Part shown: positions 1 to 24,401 of the stretch, piece after piece | How the letters are laid out: each line of letters opens with the position of its first letter | Position numbering within the stretch: position 1 is the stretch's first letter | Source of the DNA: Streptomyces rapamycinicus NRRL 5491 | GTDB lineage: Bacteria > Actinomycetota > Actinomycetes > Streptomycetales > Streptomycetaceae | Length of the DNA: 64,000 nucleotides | Direction of reading: 5' to 3' | Assembly (NCBI RefSeq): GCF_024298965.1 | Contig: NZ_CP085193.1 | Span: 1,054,001-1,118,000 of the forward strand | The notes under the pieces: model-generated | What the model was told of the DNA's origin: nothing | What the model saw: only the letters and a program-made list of their open reading frames with translations | Databases searched by the model: none | Made by a program: the position numbers and the translations under genes

Positions 1-3000
1 ACGGGCTTGGACCCGGAGGGCGGCCACTTCGTGAAGTCGAAGGAGGCCGCCGGTCCGGGCGGGGTGAGCACACCGAGCGCGTGCCGCACCCACGGCTGCC
101 CGAGGTCGGCCCTGTCGTCGTCCGACTCGATCCGTGAGTACACGCTCACCTCACGATGGCCCGAGGCGTCGACCTCCCCCACCTCGACCTGGATCTGCAC
201 CCCTCCGCGCACGGGCATCACCAGGGGCGCCTCGAGCACCAGCTCCTCGACCCGGCCACACCCCACCTGGTCACCCGCCTGTACGGCCATCTCCATGAAG
301 GCCGTCCCGGGCACCAGCACCAGTCCGTCCACCGAGTGGTCGGCGAGCCAGGGGTGGGTGGCCAGCGACAGCCGCCCGCTGAGCAGCACTCCGTCGCCGC
401 CCGCCAGTGAGACCACGGCGCCCAGCAGGGGATGCCACACCGGCCCGAGGCCCACCGAGCCGACGTCGCCGATGGCCGCCGTCGAGTCCAGCCAGTAGCG
501 CTGTCGCTGGAAGGCGTAGGTCGGCAACTCGACACGGCGGGCGCCGTGTCCTTCGAACACCTTCCGCCAGTCGGCGCTGACGCCACTGACGTGGAGTTCG
601 GCGACGGAGGTCAGGAAGCGCTCCATGCCGCCCTCGTCCCGCCGCAGCGTGCCCACGACCACCGCACGCGCCGAAGCGGCCTCCGCGGTCTGCTGCACCG
701 GCAGGGTCAGCACCGGATGCGGACTGACCTCGACAATCACCGTGTGGCCGGCGTCGAACAGCGTGCGGGTGGTGGCCTCCAGCTCGACGGTCTGCCGCAG
801 GTTGCGGTACCAGTACTCCGCGTCCAGACCGGCGGTGTCCACCACCTCACCGGACACCGTCGAATAGAACGGCACCTCGGAGGAGCGCGGCGCGATATCC
901 GCCAGGACCTTCAGCAGGTCCTCTCGGATCGTCTCCACGTGTGCGGAGTGCGACGCGTAGTCCACCGGGACCCGGCGGACCCGTACCTCCTCGCCCTCCA
1001 GCTGCGCGACCATCTCGTCCAGCGCCTTCGGGTCACCGGAGACCACGACCGAGCCGGGGCCGTTGACCGCGGCGACCGATATGCCACCCTCCCAGGCGGC
1101 GATACGGTCCTTGACCTGGTCGACCGGCAGCCCGACCGACACCATGCCACCACGGCCGGCGAGGCCGGCCGCGATCGCCTGCGACCGCAGGGCCACCACC
1201 TTCGCGGCGTCCTCCAGCGACAGCGCACCCGCCACGCAGGCCGCGGCGATCTCGCCCTGGCTGTGACCCATCACCGCGTCCGGCTCGACGCCCACCGAAC
1301 GCCACAGCTTCGCCAGCGACACCATCACCGCGAACAGCACCGGCTGCACCACGTCCACCCGGTCGAAACCGGGAGCGCCCTCGGCACCGCGCAGCACATC
1401 CGCCAGCGACCAGTCGACGTACGCCGACAAGGCCGTCTCACACTCGCCGATCGCCTCCGCGAACACCGGCGAGGACTCCAGCAGCCCCACCGCCATGCCC
1501 ACCCACTGCGCACCCTGCCCCGGGAACACGAAGGCGGTCCTTCGTCCCTTCACCGCCTGTCCCCTGACCACCCCCGGAGTGATCTCGCCCTGGGCAAGGG
1601 CCCGCAGGCCCCGCAGAAGGCTCTCGCGGTCCTCGCCGATCACTGCCGCACGGTGCTCGAACGCCGACCGGGAGACCGCCAGGGAGTAACCGACGTCCGC
1701 CACCGACGCCACCGCGGGATCGCCGTCCTGAGCGGAGTCCGGGGCCGTCAGACGCGCGTGCAGCCGCTCGGCCTGCGCCCGGAGTGCGGCCTCGCCCTTG
1801 CCGGACACCAGCCATGGCACGACGGCGGAGGCGACTGGGCGGGGCGCCTCGGCCCCGGCCCCGGGCCGCGGGGCGGCCGGCTCCTGCTCCTCGGCTTCGG
1901 GGGCCTGCTCGATGATGGTGTGCGCGTTGGTTCCGCTGATCCCGAAGGACGAGATCCCTGCCCGGCGGGGCCGCCCCGTCTCCGGCCATGGCCGGGCCTC
2001 GGTCAGCAGCCGCACGGCCCCCGCCGACCAATCCACATGCGGGGTCGGCTCATCCACGTGCAGCGTCTGCGGCAGGATGCCTTGCCGCATGGCCATCACC
2101 ATCTTGATGACCCCGGCGACTCCCGCCGCCGCCTGTGCGTGGCCGAGGTTGGACTTGATGGAGCCCAGCCACAGCGGGCGGTCCTCCGGCCGGTCCTGGC
2201 CGTAGGACGCGATCAGCGCCTCCGCCTCGATCGGGTCGCCCAGTGACGTGCCCGTGCCGTGCGCCTCCACCACGTCGACGTCGCCCGGGGTGAGTCCCGC
2301 GTTGTCGAGCGCCTGACGGATCACCCTGCGCTGCGACGGGCCGTTGGGGGCCGTGAGGCCGTTGCTGGCGCCGTCCTGGTTCACCGCGGAGCCGCGCACC
2401 ACCGCCAGCACCGGGTGGCCGTGGCGGCGGGCGTCGGACAGCCGCTCCACGAGCAGCACGCCGACGCCCTCGGCCCAGTTGGTGCCGTCCGCGGCCGCCG
2501 CGAAAGGCTTGCAGCGGCCGTCGGACGCGAGTCCCCGCTGACGGCTGAACTCGGTGAACGTTCCGGGGCCGGCCATCACGGTGATGCCGCCTGCCAGGGC
2601 GAAGTCGCACTCGCCCTGGCGCAGCGCCTGCGCGGCCATGTGCAGCGTCACCAGGGACGACGAACAGGCCGTGTCCAACGTCACCGCGGGGCCTTCGAGG
2701 CCGAGGACGTAGGAGATCCGGCCGGAGGTGACGGCGGGTGCCTGCCCCGTCATCAGATGGCCTTCGACCTCCTCGGCCTCGAGCGGGCCGGCCGCACCGT
2801 ACCCCTGGAAGCCGGCGCCCATGAACACGCCGCCGATGGTGCCCTTCACGGACAGCGGGTCGATCCCCGCCCGCTCCAGGACCTCCCAGGACGCCTCCAG
2901 CAGCAACCGCTGCTGGGGGTCCATCGCCAGCGCCTCACGCGGGGAGATGCCGAAGAACACGGGGTCGAACAGCGCGGCGTCGCGCAGGAACCCGCCTTCG

Positions 3001-3275
3001 TTCACATAGCTCGTGCCCTGGCTGTCGGGGTCCGGATCGTACAGCTCCTCGTGCCAGCCCCGGTCCTTCGGGAACGGTGAGAGCCCGTCCGCGCCGTCGG
3101 CGACCATGCGCCACAGCTCCTCCGGAGAGCTGACCCCGCCGGGGAAGCGGCAGCTCATCGCGACGATCGCGATCGGCTCCCGGTTCTTCTCCTCTACTTC
3201 CCGAAGGCGCAGACGAGTGCGGTGCAGATCAGTCGTCACCTTGTTGAGATAGTCGCGGAGCTTCGTCTCGCTCAC
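1..3275 (-). CDS. Modular type I polyketide synthase, gene A (3' end outside the window)
   Basis: This is an extension-module PKS, open for 1,091 codons to the window edge. The GTG start at 3275 opens a typical N-terminal docking helix ([20 protein letters not shown]). The KS domain (about 3185-1900) carries the active-site TACSSSL near 2665 and [10 protein letters not shown] near 2255. The AT domain (about 1530-600) has GHSQG near 1260 and YASH near 955, the combination normally read as methylmalonyl-CoA specificity. A DH N-terminal half follows from about 460, with [10 protein letters not shown] fitting the HxxxGxxxxP motif. KR, ACP and anything later lie outside the window. The gene starts 54 bp after gene B stops and is the last PKS gene seen in the transcription order. 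The frame is uninterrupted. Its docking helix resembles those of B and C, so it probably accepts the chain from B, but this pairing is inferred. Confidence 0.95.
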   Translation of the reverse strand, partial: MSETKLRDYLNKVTTDLHRTRLRLREVEEKNREPIAIVAMSCRFPGGVSSPEELWRMVADGADGLSPFPKDRGWHEELYDPDPDSQGTSYVNEGGFLRDAALFDPVFFGISPREALAMDPQQRLLLEASWEVLERAGIDPLSVKGTIGGVFMGAGFQGYGAAGPLEAEEVEGHLMTGQAPAVTSGRISYVLGLEGPAVTLDTACSSSLVTLHMAAQALRQGECDFALAGGITVMAGPGTFTEFSRQRGLASDGRCKPFAAAADGTNWAEGVGVLLVERLSDARRHGHPVLAVVRGSAVNQDGASNGLTAPNGPSQRRVIRQALDNAGLTPGDVDVVEAHGTGTSLGDPIEAEALIASYGQDRPEDRPLWLGSIKSNLGHAQAAAGVAGVIKMVMAMRQGILPQTLHVDEPTPHVDWSAGAVRLLTEARPWPETGRPRRAGISSFGISGTNAHTIIEQAPEAEEQEPAAPRPGAGAEAPRPVASAVVPWLVSGKGEAALRAQAERLHARLTAPDSAQDGDPAVASVADVGYSLAVSRSAFEHRAAVIGEDRESLLRGLRALAQGEITPGVVRGQAVKGRRTAFVFPGQGAQWVGMAVGLLESSPVFAEAIGECETALSAYVDWSLADVLRGAEGAPGFDRVDVVQPVLFAVMVSLAKLWRSVGVEPDAVMGHSQGEIAAACVAGALSLEDAAKVVALRSQAIAAGLAGRGGMVSVGLPVDQVKDRIAAWEGGISVAAVNGPGSVVVSGDPKALDEMVAQLEGEEVRVRRVPVDYASHSAHVETIREDLLKVLADIAPRSSEVPFYSTVSGEVVDTAGLDAEYWYRNLRQTVELEATTRTLFDAGHTVIVEVSPHPVLTLPVQQTAEAASARAVVVGTLRRDEGGMERFLTSVAELHVSGVSADWRKVFEGHGARRVELPTYAFQRQRYWLDSTAAIGDVGSVGLGPVWHPLLGAVVSLAGGDGVLLSGRLSLATHPWLADHSVDGLVLVPGTAFMEMAVQAGDQVGCGRVEELVLEAPLVMPVRGGVQIQVEVGEVDASGHREVSVYSRIESDDDRADLGQPWVRHALGVLTPPGPAASFDFTKWPPSGSKP

Positions 3276-3329
3276 TGTTTTGCCGTCACTTTCTTTACAA
3301 GCAGGGTCAGAAGGCGCTGGTCAACCGGC

Positions 3330-14641
<11,312 letters not shown>

Positions 14642-14648
14642 TGTTATG

Positions 14649-14654
14649 TCACCC
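14649..14654 (-). promoter_or_regulatory. Ribosome binding site of PKS gene B
   Basis: GGGTGA on the minus strand, seven bases before ATG 14641. It decides between this ATG and the in-frame ATG at 14656, which has no purine-rich stretch upstream. Confidence 0.6.
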
Positions 14655-14698
14655 ATGGAAGTAGTTAGGAACGACGCTCGGGAACCGACCGCGCCAGC

Positions 14699-17600
14699 TC
14701 AGGAGATCCCAAGCTCCTTGTCGATGAAGTCGAAGATCTCGTCCGACGTCGCCGACTGAATCTTGTCCGAAACCGCCTTCTTGCCGGGGTTGCCCGAATC
14801 CTGTTCCGCTTCTCCCCACTTGAGGAGGAGCGTCTGCAGACGCGTCGTGATCCTGGGCCGGTCCACGTCGTCGGCGGAGATCGTGGCCATCGCCGCTTCG
14901 ATCCGGTCCAGTTCGCCGAGGATCGGTGCGGCCGCCGAGACCCCGTCCTGGACGACGTCGGTACGCAGTCGGCGGGCGAGCGCGACGGGCGTCGGGTGGT
15001 CGAAGACGATCGTCGCGGGCAGGCGCAGGCCCGTCGCCGCGTCCAGCCGGTTGCGCAGTTCGACGGCGGTCAGCGAGTCGAAGCCGAGTTCCCGGAAGGC
15101 CCGCTGGGACTCGACCAACTCCACCGACGGGAAGCCCAGCACCATCGCCACCTGCGTGGTGACCAGGTCGAGCAGCGCTCGTTCCTGTTCCGTCTCCGAC
15201 ATTCCGGCCACCGCTCACGCAGTTCGGAGCCACCGGTCTCGAGCTGCGCCGCGGTGCCACCGCCGATCGCGGCTTCCAGGATCCGGCGCGCCTCGGGCAC
15301 CTCGTCCAGCAGCCGGCTGCCCCGAACGGCGACGTAGGAGGGTACGAATCGCTCCCAGTCGGGTCGGCGATGGCCAGGTGGGTCTCCTGGAGGTCGAGGG
15401 CCTGCTGGAGGGCCTTGACCGCCAGCTCCGGGGTCATCGCGGCCATGCCGCCGCGCCGCAGCCGGTCCTCCAGCGCCCCGTCCACCGCCATACCGCCCTC
15501 GGCCCACGGGCCCCAGGCGACCGAGGTGGCCACCAGGCCCTGGGCCCGGCGCTGCTGCGCCAGGGCGTCGAGGTAGACGTTGGCCGCCGCGTAACTGCCT
15601 TGCCCGGCCCCCCAAAGTCCCGCCGCCGAGGAGAACAGTACGAACGCGGAGAGGTCGAGGCCCTCGGTCAGCTCGTGCAGGTTGCGGGCCCCGTCCACCT
15701 TGGGACGCAGCACACCCGCGACCCGCTCCACCGACATCGCGTCCAGGACACCGTCGTCCAGGACACCCGCCGCGTGTACGACGGCGCTCAGCGGATACCG
15801 CTCCGGGATGGCCGCCAGTACGGCGGCCAGGGCCTCGCGGTCGGCGGTGTCACAGGCCGCGATGGTCACCTCCGCACCCAACGCGATGAGCTCGTCGTGC
15901 AGTTCGGCCGCACCGTCGGCCTCCAGGCCACGGCGGCTGGTCAGCACCAGATGCTCGGCACCAGCACGCGCCAGCCACCGGGCCACCTGACGGCCGACCC
16001 CCCGGTGCCACCGGTCACCAGCACCGAGCCGCGCGCAGCCCACGACCGAGCCGTGGCCCGCGACGCCGAGGCCCGTACCAAACGCCGCGTGAACACACCC
16101 GACGCACGCACCGCCACCTGGTCCTCGAACTCCCCCGCGCCGCCACCCAGCACACCGGACAGCCGGTTCGCGGCCCGCTCGTCCAGCCTTTCCGGGAGAT
16201 CCACCAGACCACCCCAGAGCCGGGGGTGCTCCAGACCCGCGACCCGGCCGAGGCCCCACATCTGCGCCTGGACCGCACTGCGCAAAGTGTCCGACCCGGT
16301 CACCGACACAGCACCCCGCGTCGCCATCCACAACGGAGCCTCGATACCGGCATCCACCAGTGCCTGCAACACGACAAGGTTCAATGCCAGCCCCTGCGGC
16401 ACCACCGCCTCCCCCGGGCAGGGGTCCTCGTCCAGGGCCAGCAGCGAGAGCACCCCACTGACAGCGCCACCGGACGCACCCCCGACCACCGTGCGCAGCC
16501 GCTCCGCAACCGCCGCGCGGTCGGTGTCCACCGCGCCGTCGAGCACGATCCGCACCACATCCGCGCCCCGCCGCTCCAGCACGGCCACCGCGGAGGCGGG
16601 CAGCTCGTCCTCCGTGTACGAGGCCGGGACCATCACCATCCAGGTCCCGGTGAGCGCCCGCTCCGCGAGCTCGGACACCGGGGTCCAGTCGATCTGGTAG
16701 CGCCAGCCGTCCACCGTGGACCGCTCGCGGTGACTCTTGCGGTAGGACGACAGGGCGGGGAGCACCTCGGTCAGCGAGGCGTTCCCATCCACGTCCAGCG
16801 CGGTCGTCAGCGCCTCCAGATCCTCACGCTCGACCGCGTCCCAGAACTGAGCGTCCACCGAGTCCACCGAGGCCGAGGTGGCGACCTCATCGCTCTCGGG
16901 GGCGTCCAGCCAGTAGCGCTGCCGCTGGAACGCGTACGTCGGCAGCTCGACCCGCCGGACATCCTCACCAGCGAACAGCACCTCCCAGTCCACCATGCCG
17001 CCGTGGGCGTGAAGTTCCGCCAGAGCCGTCGTCAACGCCTGCGGTTCGGGACGGTCCTTGCGCAGCGCCGGCACCGCGACGGAAGCCGAAGTCTCCTCCG
17101 CTGTCAGGCACTCGCTCACCATCGCCGAGAGCACGCCGTCCGGGCCCACCTCGAAGAACCTGGTCACGCCCGCGTTCTCCAGGGAGCGCATCCCGTCCGC
17201 GAAGCGCACCGCCTCGCGGACGTGGCGGACCCAGTACTCCGGGGAGCACACCTCGTCGGCACCCGCCGACTTGCCGGTCACATTGGAGACCAGGGCGATG
17301 GCGGGCGGGGCGAACGACAGCCCCTCGACCACCTTCCGGAAGTCGTCCAGCATCGCGTCCATACGGGGCGAGTGGAACGCGTGGCTGACCCGCAGCCGAC
17401 GGGTCTTACGGCCCTGCCGCTCCCACTCGGCGGCGATCTCCAGCGCCGGTGCCTCGTCGCCCGCGACAACCACGGAGGTGGGGCCGTTGACGGCGGCGAG
17501 GCTCACCTCGGCCTCACGACCGGCCAGCGACGGCGCGATCTCCTCCTCCGACGCCTGCACCGCCACCATGGCGCCGCCCTCGGGCAGCGCCTGCATCAGA

Positions 17601-20600
17601 CGGCCACGGGCGGCCACCAGCGTGCACGCGTCCTCCAGCGAGAACACCCCCGCCACATGCGCGGCCGCGATCTCACCGATGGAGTGACCGATCACCACAT
17701 CCGGTGCCACGCCCCACGCCGACAGCAGCCGGAACAGCGCCACCTCGACCGCGAACAGCGCGGGCTGGGTGAACGCCGTCTGGTCCAGCAACCCGGCGTC
17801 CGCGCCACCCTCCGCCGCGAACACCACATCCCGCAACGGACGGTCCAGCAGACCGTCCAGGTGAGCGCACACCTCGTCCCACGCGTCGGCGAACACCGGG
17901 AACGTCTCGTACAACTCCCGCCCCATGCCCAGGCGCTGCGCACCCTGGCCCGAGAACAGGAACGCGGTGATTCCCGTCGAAGTGGCGACCGAGCGCACGA
18001 CCCCGGGAGCCTCCTCGCCGGTGGCGACGGCCTCAAGCCCGTGCAACAACTCAGCACGGTCCGCCCCCGTCAGCACCGCACGGTGTTCGAACACCGAACG
18101 GGTGGCGACCAGGGAGTAGCCGACGTCCTTCAGGCTCAGCTCCGGCTGTGCGGTCAGCTGGGCCCGCAGCCGCCGCGCCTGGGCACGCAGCCCGTCCGCA
18201 CTCCGGGCGGAGAGCGTCCAAGGCGCCGCGCCACGCTCGTCGGGAGACCCCACCTCGGCCGGCCGGGTGTCCCGGTCGTCCGACGGGGCCTGCTCGATGA
18301 TGGTGTGCGCGTTGGTGCCGCTCACCCCGAACGAGGAGATACCGGCTCGCCACGGCCGATCCGTCTCCGGCCACTGGGTGTTCTCGGTCAGCAGCCGCAC
18401 CTCGCCCGCCGACCAGTCCACCTGCGGCGACGGCTCATCCACATGCAGCATCTTCGGCAGCACACCGTGCCGCATCGCCATCACCATCTTGATGACACCG
18501 GCGAGCCCGGACGCGGCCTGGGTGTGCCCGATGTTCGACTTCAGCGCACCCAGCCACAGCGGGCGGCCCTCCGGCCGCTCCTTGCCGTACGTCGCCAGCA
18601 GCGCCTGCGCCTCGATCGGGTCACCCAACGTCGTACCCGTGCCGTGCGCCTCCACCGCGTCCACCTCGGACGCCGACAGACCCGCGTTCGTCAACGCCTG
18701 GCGGATCACCCGCTGCTGCGCCGGACCATTCGGCGCCGTCAGACCATTGGACGCACCGTCCTGGTTCACGGCGGAGCCGCGTACCACCGCCAGCACCTGG
18801 TGGCCGTTGCGCCGGGCATCCGACAGCCGCTCCACCAGCAGCACATCGGCACCCTCGCTCCAGCCCGTACCGTCCGCCGCGGCCGAGAACGGCTTGCACC
18901 GGCCGTCCGGGGCGAGCCCGCCCTGCCGGCTGAACTCGACGAACGCCGTCGGAGTGGCCATCACGGTCACGCCGCCGACCAGCGCCATGGAGCACTCGCC
19001 CTGACGCAGCGACTGACAGGCCAGATGCAGGGCCACCAGCGACGACGAGCAGGCCGTGTCCACCGTAACGGCGGGACCCTCCAGGCCGTAGGTGTAGGAA
19101 AGACGGCCGGAGACCACGCTGCCGACATTGCCCGTCATCAGATGGCCCTCGACGTCCTCGGGCACCGTCTCCAAATTGGTGCCGTATCCCGAGCCCTGGA
19201 ATCCGACGAACACACCGATCTGGCTGCCCCGCACCGACGCGGGGTTGATGCCCGCCCGCTCGAACGCCTCCCACGAGGTCTCCAGCAGCAGCCGCTGCTG
19301 GGGGTCAGTCGCCATGGCCTCACGAGGCGAAATCCCGAAGAAGCCGGGGTCGAACTCGGCCGCGTCGTAGAGGAACCCGCCTTCACGGGCGTAGAACGTG
19401 CCCGGCCGGTTCCGGTCCGGGTCGTACATGCCCGATACATCCCAGCCGCGGTCCGACGGGAAGGACGAGATGGCGTCACCACCACTCTCGACCAGCTGCC
19501 ACAGATCCTCCGGGCTCCGCACCCCACCGGGAAAGCGGCAGCTCATGGAGACGATCGCGATGGGATCGTCGTCCCCACCTGATCCAGCGGGCGCACCATC
19601 CCCGACGGTAGGCGCCGGGGATGAAGTGCCCAGTACCTCGGTGCGCAGATGTGCCGCGAGCGTGCCGGCGCTGGGGTAGTCGAAGACCAGCGTGGCGGGA
19701 AGACCGAGACCGGTCTCGGCGGCCAGCCGGTTCCGCAGGTCCACAGCGGTCAGCGAATCGAAGCCCAGATCACGGAAGGCCCGGTTCGGCTCCACCATCT
19801 CCGCGGAGGCGTAGCCGAGCACGGCGGCGGCGTGCTTGCGCACCAGATCCAGCAGCGCCCGGTCCCGCTCACCCTCGGTGAGCGGCTTCAACCGCTCACG
19901 CAGCTCCGCCCCGGCCGCGTCGGCGCTCTCGCCACCCTCACCCTGGGTCTCCAGCGCCCGGACCTCATCAAGGTCGCTCAGCAACGGGCTGGGACGGACC
20001 GCGGTGAACGAGGGCGCGAACCGCTCCCAGTCCACGTCCACGACCGTCACCACACCCTCATCACCGGCCACCGCACGCTCCAGAGCGGCGATCGCCAACT
20101 CCGGCGCCATCGCGGGCAGCCCACGCCGCGCCAGCTGCTCCCCCGCATCATCCCGAGTCGCCATACCACCCTCGGCCCACGGACCCCACGAAACCGCGGT
20201 GCCCGCCAGTCCCCGCGCACGACGCCGCTCCACCAGCGCATCCAGGAACGCGTTGCCGGAACCGTAAACACCCTGACTGCCGCCACCCCACACACCGGAA
20301 ATGGACGAGAAGACCACGAACGCGTCCAACTCACGGTCACCCAGCAACTCATCCAGATTGACGGCACCCGCCACCTTGCCCGACACCACCCGGGCCGCAT
20401 CCGCAAGCTCCGTCTCCACCAGAGAGGCCGCGACCGTGACGCCCGCCGCGTGCACCACCCCGGTCAGCGGCCGATCCTCCGGCACGGCGGCCAGAACGGC
20501 CGCCAGCGCGTCACGGTCCGCCGCGTCACACGCGGCCACCGTCACCCCCGCACCCATCCCCTCCAGCTCCGCCTTCAACTCGGCGGCGCCTTCGGCCCCG

Positions 20601-23600
20601 AGACCGCGGCGGCTGGTCAGGACCAGGTGTTCGGCACCGCTCCGGACCAGCCAACGGGCCACCTGACCGCCGAGCCCACCCGTGCCACCGGTCACCAGCA
20701 CCGTGCCACGCGCCCGCCACGACATCCCCTCACCAACGGCCGGAGCGGACCGCACCAGACGACGTACGAAGACACCGGAACCGCGCACCGCCACCTGGTC
20801 CTCGCCGCCCTCGGCGGCCTCGACGGCCAGCACACCGGCCAGCCGCGCCACCGCACGCCCATCCAGGGACTCCGGCAGATCGACCAGACCGCCCCACAGC
20901 TGCGGCAACTCCAACCCGGCCACCCGGCCCAGAGCCCACACCATCGACTGCGTCGGACTGGTGAGCCGGTCCGAACGCCCCACCGACACAGCACCACGCG
21001 TACCGCACCACAACCGGGCCGGAATGTCGGCCCGCACCATCGCCTGAACCAGCACCAGAGTCAGCGCATAGCCACCCGACAGCGCCGAGTAACCCGGGCA
21101 GGGCTCCTCGTCCAGCGCCAGCAGCGACAACACACCACCCAGCTCCGGCGTCTCCCCGACCACCTCACGCAGCCGCTCCGCCAACACCCCGGCGTCCAGG
21201 TGCCGCTCATCCACCACCAGCGACACCACACCCGCGCCGTGCCGCTCAAGCCCGGAGGCGACCTCCCCCACCAGCTCGTCCTCGGCACGGGACGCCGGAA
21301 CCACCACCAGCCACGTCCCCGACAACGACCCCTCAGCGACCTCGGAAACCGGCTTCCACGCCACCCGGTAGCGCCAGCCATCAATCGTGGACCGGTCGCG
21401 GTTGTTGCGGTGATACGCGGACAGGGCGGGCAGCACCGCACTCAGCGGCGCCTCACTGTCGACCGACAACGTCCCCGCCAGCGACTCCAGATCCTGGCGC
21501 TCCACCACGTCCCAGAACCGCGCATCGACGGAACCCGTGCCATCGGCCGCGCCTCCCCCGGACGGCAGGTCGAATCCATCGAGCCAGTAACGCTCGCGCT
21601 GGAAGGCGTACGTCGGCAGCTCGACACGACGAGCGCCACGGCCCTCCAACGTGGTCATCCAATTGACCTCGGTGCCATACGCGAACACCTCGGCGGCAGA
21701 GACCAGGAACCGCTCCAGACCACCCTCATCACGCCGCAGCGTGCCGACAACCACCGCCTGAGCCTCAGCGGCCTCCACCGTCTGCTGAACGGGCAGGGTG
21801 AGCACGGGGTGCGGGCTCACCTCGATGAACACGCCGTGGCCACTGTCGAGCAGGGTGCGGGTGGTGGACTCCAGCTCGACCGTCTGCCGCAGGTTGCGGT
21901 ACCAGTACTCCGCGTCCAGACCAGCCGTGTCCACCAGCTCACCGGAGACCGTCGAGTAGAACGGCACCTCCGACGAACGCGGCGCGATATCCGCCAGAAC
22001 CCTCAGCAACTCCTCGCGGATCCCCTCCACATGCGCCGAATGCGAGGCATAGTCCACCGGAACCCGGCGAACCCGCACCTCCTCACCCTCCAACTCCGCC
22101 ACCATCTCGTCCAGCGCACCCGGATCACCCGACACCACGACCGAACCCGGACCGTTCACCGCCGCCACCGAAATCGCCCCACCCCACCGGGCAAGACGCT
22201 CCTCCACCCCCGCCACCGGCAACCCCACCGACACCATGCCACCACGACCGGCCAACCCCACCGCGATCGCCTGCGACCGCAACGCCACCACCTTCGCCGC
22301 GTCCTCCAACGACAACGCACCCGCCACACAGGCAGCCGCGATCTCACCCTGACTGTGACCCATCACCGCATCCGGCTCCACACCCACCGAACGCCACAAC
22401 TTCGCCAACGACACCATCACCGCGAACAACACCGGCTGCACCACATCCACCCGGTCAAACCCCGGAGCACCCTCAACCCCACACAACACATCCGTCAACG
22501 ACCAGTCCACATACGCCGACAGAGCCGACTCACACTCGCCGATCGCCTCCGCGAACACCGGCGAAGACTCCAGCAACCCCACCGCCATACCCACCCACTG
22601 CGCCCCCTGCCCCGGGAACACAAACACCGAACGGCCACGCACATCCGCCACACCACGCGTCACACCCGACGCGACCTCGTCCCCGGCCAACGCGCCCAAC
22701 CGCTCCAGAAGCTCCTCACGATCAGCGCCCGTCACCACCCCGCGGTGCTCGAACACCGACCGCGTCGCCACCAGCGAGAACGCCACATCGGCGGCGCCCA
22801 GCTCCGGACGCCCGGCCACGAACTCCCGCAGCCGCCCGGCCTGCGCCCGCAAACCGGCCGCACTACGGCCGGACACCACCCACGCCACCGGACCCTCGGC
22901 CACCTCGGCCTCGGCGACCTCTGTCGGCTCCACCTCCGGGGCCTGCTCCAGGAGCACATGCGCGTTCGTCCCGCTCACACCGAACGACGACACACCGGCC
23001 CTGCGCGGCTCGCCCGTCTCCGGCCACGGCCTCGCCTCGGTCAGCAGCGACACCGCCCCCGCCGACCAGTCCACGTGCTCCGACGGCTCCGCCACGTGAA
23101 GGGTCTTGGGCAGCACGCCGTGGCGCATCGCCATCACCATCTTGATGACCCCGGCCACACCCGCGGCCGCCTGCGTGTGGCCCACGTTCGACTTGAACGA
23201 CCCCAGCCACAGCGGCCGGTCCGCCCCGGGACGCTCCTTGCCGTAGGTGGCCAGCAGCGCCTGCGCCTCGATCGGGTCGCCCAGCGGCGTCCCCGTGCCG
23301 TGCGCCTCCACCGCGTCCACATCGGCCGCCGACAGGCCCGCGTTCCGCAGTGCGTCGCGGATGACCCGCTGCTGCGAGGGGCCGTTCGGCGCCGTCAGCC
23401 GGCTGCTCGCCCCGTCCTGGTTGACGGCGGCGCCCCGCACCACAGCCAGCACCCGGTGTCCGTTGCGCTGCGCGTCGGACAGCCGCTCCAGGAGCACCAC
23501 ACCGGCGCCTTCGGACCATCCGGTCCCATCGGCCGCGTTCGAGAAGGACTTGCAGCGCCCGTCCACGGCGAGTCCGCGCAGCCGGCTGAACTCGATGAAC

Positions 23601-24316
23601 ACGCCCGGTGTCGCCATCATGGCCACGCCGCCGGCGAGTGCCAGCGAGCAGTCGCCCTTGCGCAGCGCCTGCACGGCCAGCTGCAGCGCCACGAGCGAGG
23701 AGGAGCACGCCGTGTCCACGGTCACCGCGGGACCTTCGAAGCCGAAGGTGTACGAGATGCGGCCGGACGCGATGCTTCCCGCGCTGCCGTTGCCCAAGTG
23801 GCCTTCCAGGCCCTCGGGGATCGACTGGATGCGGGAGCCGTAGTCGTTGTACATCACGCCGACGAACACGCCGGTCCGGCTGGAGCGCGCGGACGCCGGG
23901 TCGATGCCCGCCCGCTCCAGCGCCTCCCACGAGGTCTCCAGCAGCAGCCGCTGCTGCGGGTCGGTCGCCAGCGCCTCGCGCGGGCTCATGCCGAAGAACG
24001 AGGCGTCGAAGCCGTTCGCGTCGTGCAGGAACCCGCCCTCACGCGTGTAGCTCTTGCCCACCCGCTCCGGGTCGGGGTCGTACAGGTCCTCGTCCCAGCC
24101 CCGGTCCACCGGGAAGGTGGAGATGGCGTCGGTACCCGTGGCGACCAGCTCCCACAGGTCTTCCGGCGACTCCACTCCGCCCGGATACCTGCACCCCATC
24201 CCGACGATCGCGATGGGCTCCGTGTCCCTGTCCTTGAGTTCCCTCAGCTCTTGACGAGTCTCGTGCAGACTGGCCGTCGCGCGCTTGAGGTAATCGCGCA
24301 GTTTGGTCTCGCTCAC
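14699..24316 (-). CDS. Modular type I polyketide synthase, gene C (two modules, three apparent frameshifts)
   Basis: The gene encodes two extension modules. Module 1 has an N-terminal docking helix ([20 protein letters not shown]), KS (24,210-22,930), AT (22,620-21,700, GHSQG and YASH, so methylmalonyl), KR (21,590-20,100) and ACP (near 19,750). This KR lacks the LDD motif and has [16 protein letters not shown], which fits an A-type ketoreductase. Module 2 has KS (19,570-18,270), AT (17,955-17,040, GHSIG and HAFH, so malonyl), KR (16,900-15,400, LDD so B-type) and ACP (near 15,090). It ends in a docking domain, [13 protein letters not shown]. The GTG start at 24316 follows gene D by 85 bp. 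Three single bases are missing, at 15,997/15,998, in 15,361-15,363 and at 15,210/15,211. Together they restore the frame, but the last KR and the linker before the ACP are out of frame as sequenced. Both modules would leave hydroxyl groups on the chain. Confidence 0.93.
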
Positions 24317-24401
24317 TGCCTCTTGTCACTCCTTTTGAGAACCCCGGGACAGGGGGTTGAAGCCTTCGGCCGGTAATTTCCAGAGACGGGGTGCGTTCCG
24401 G

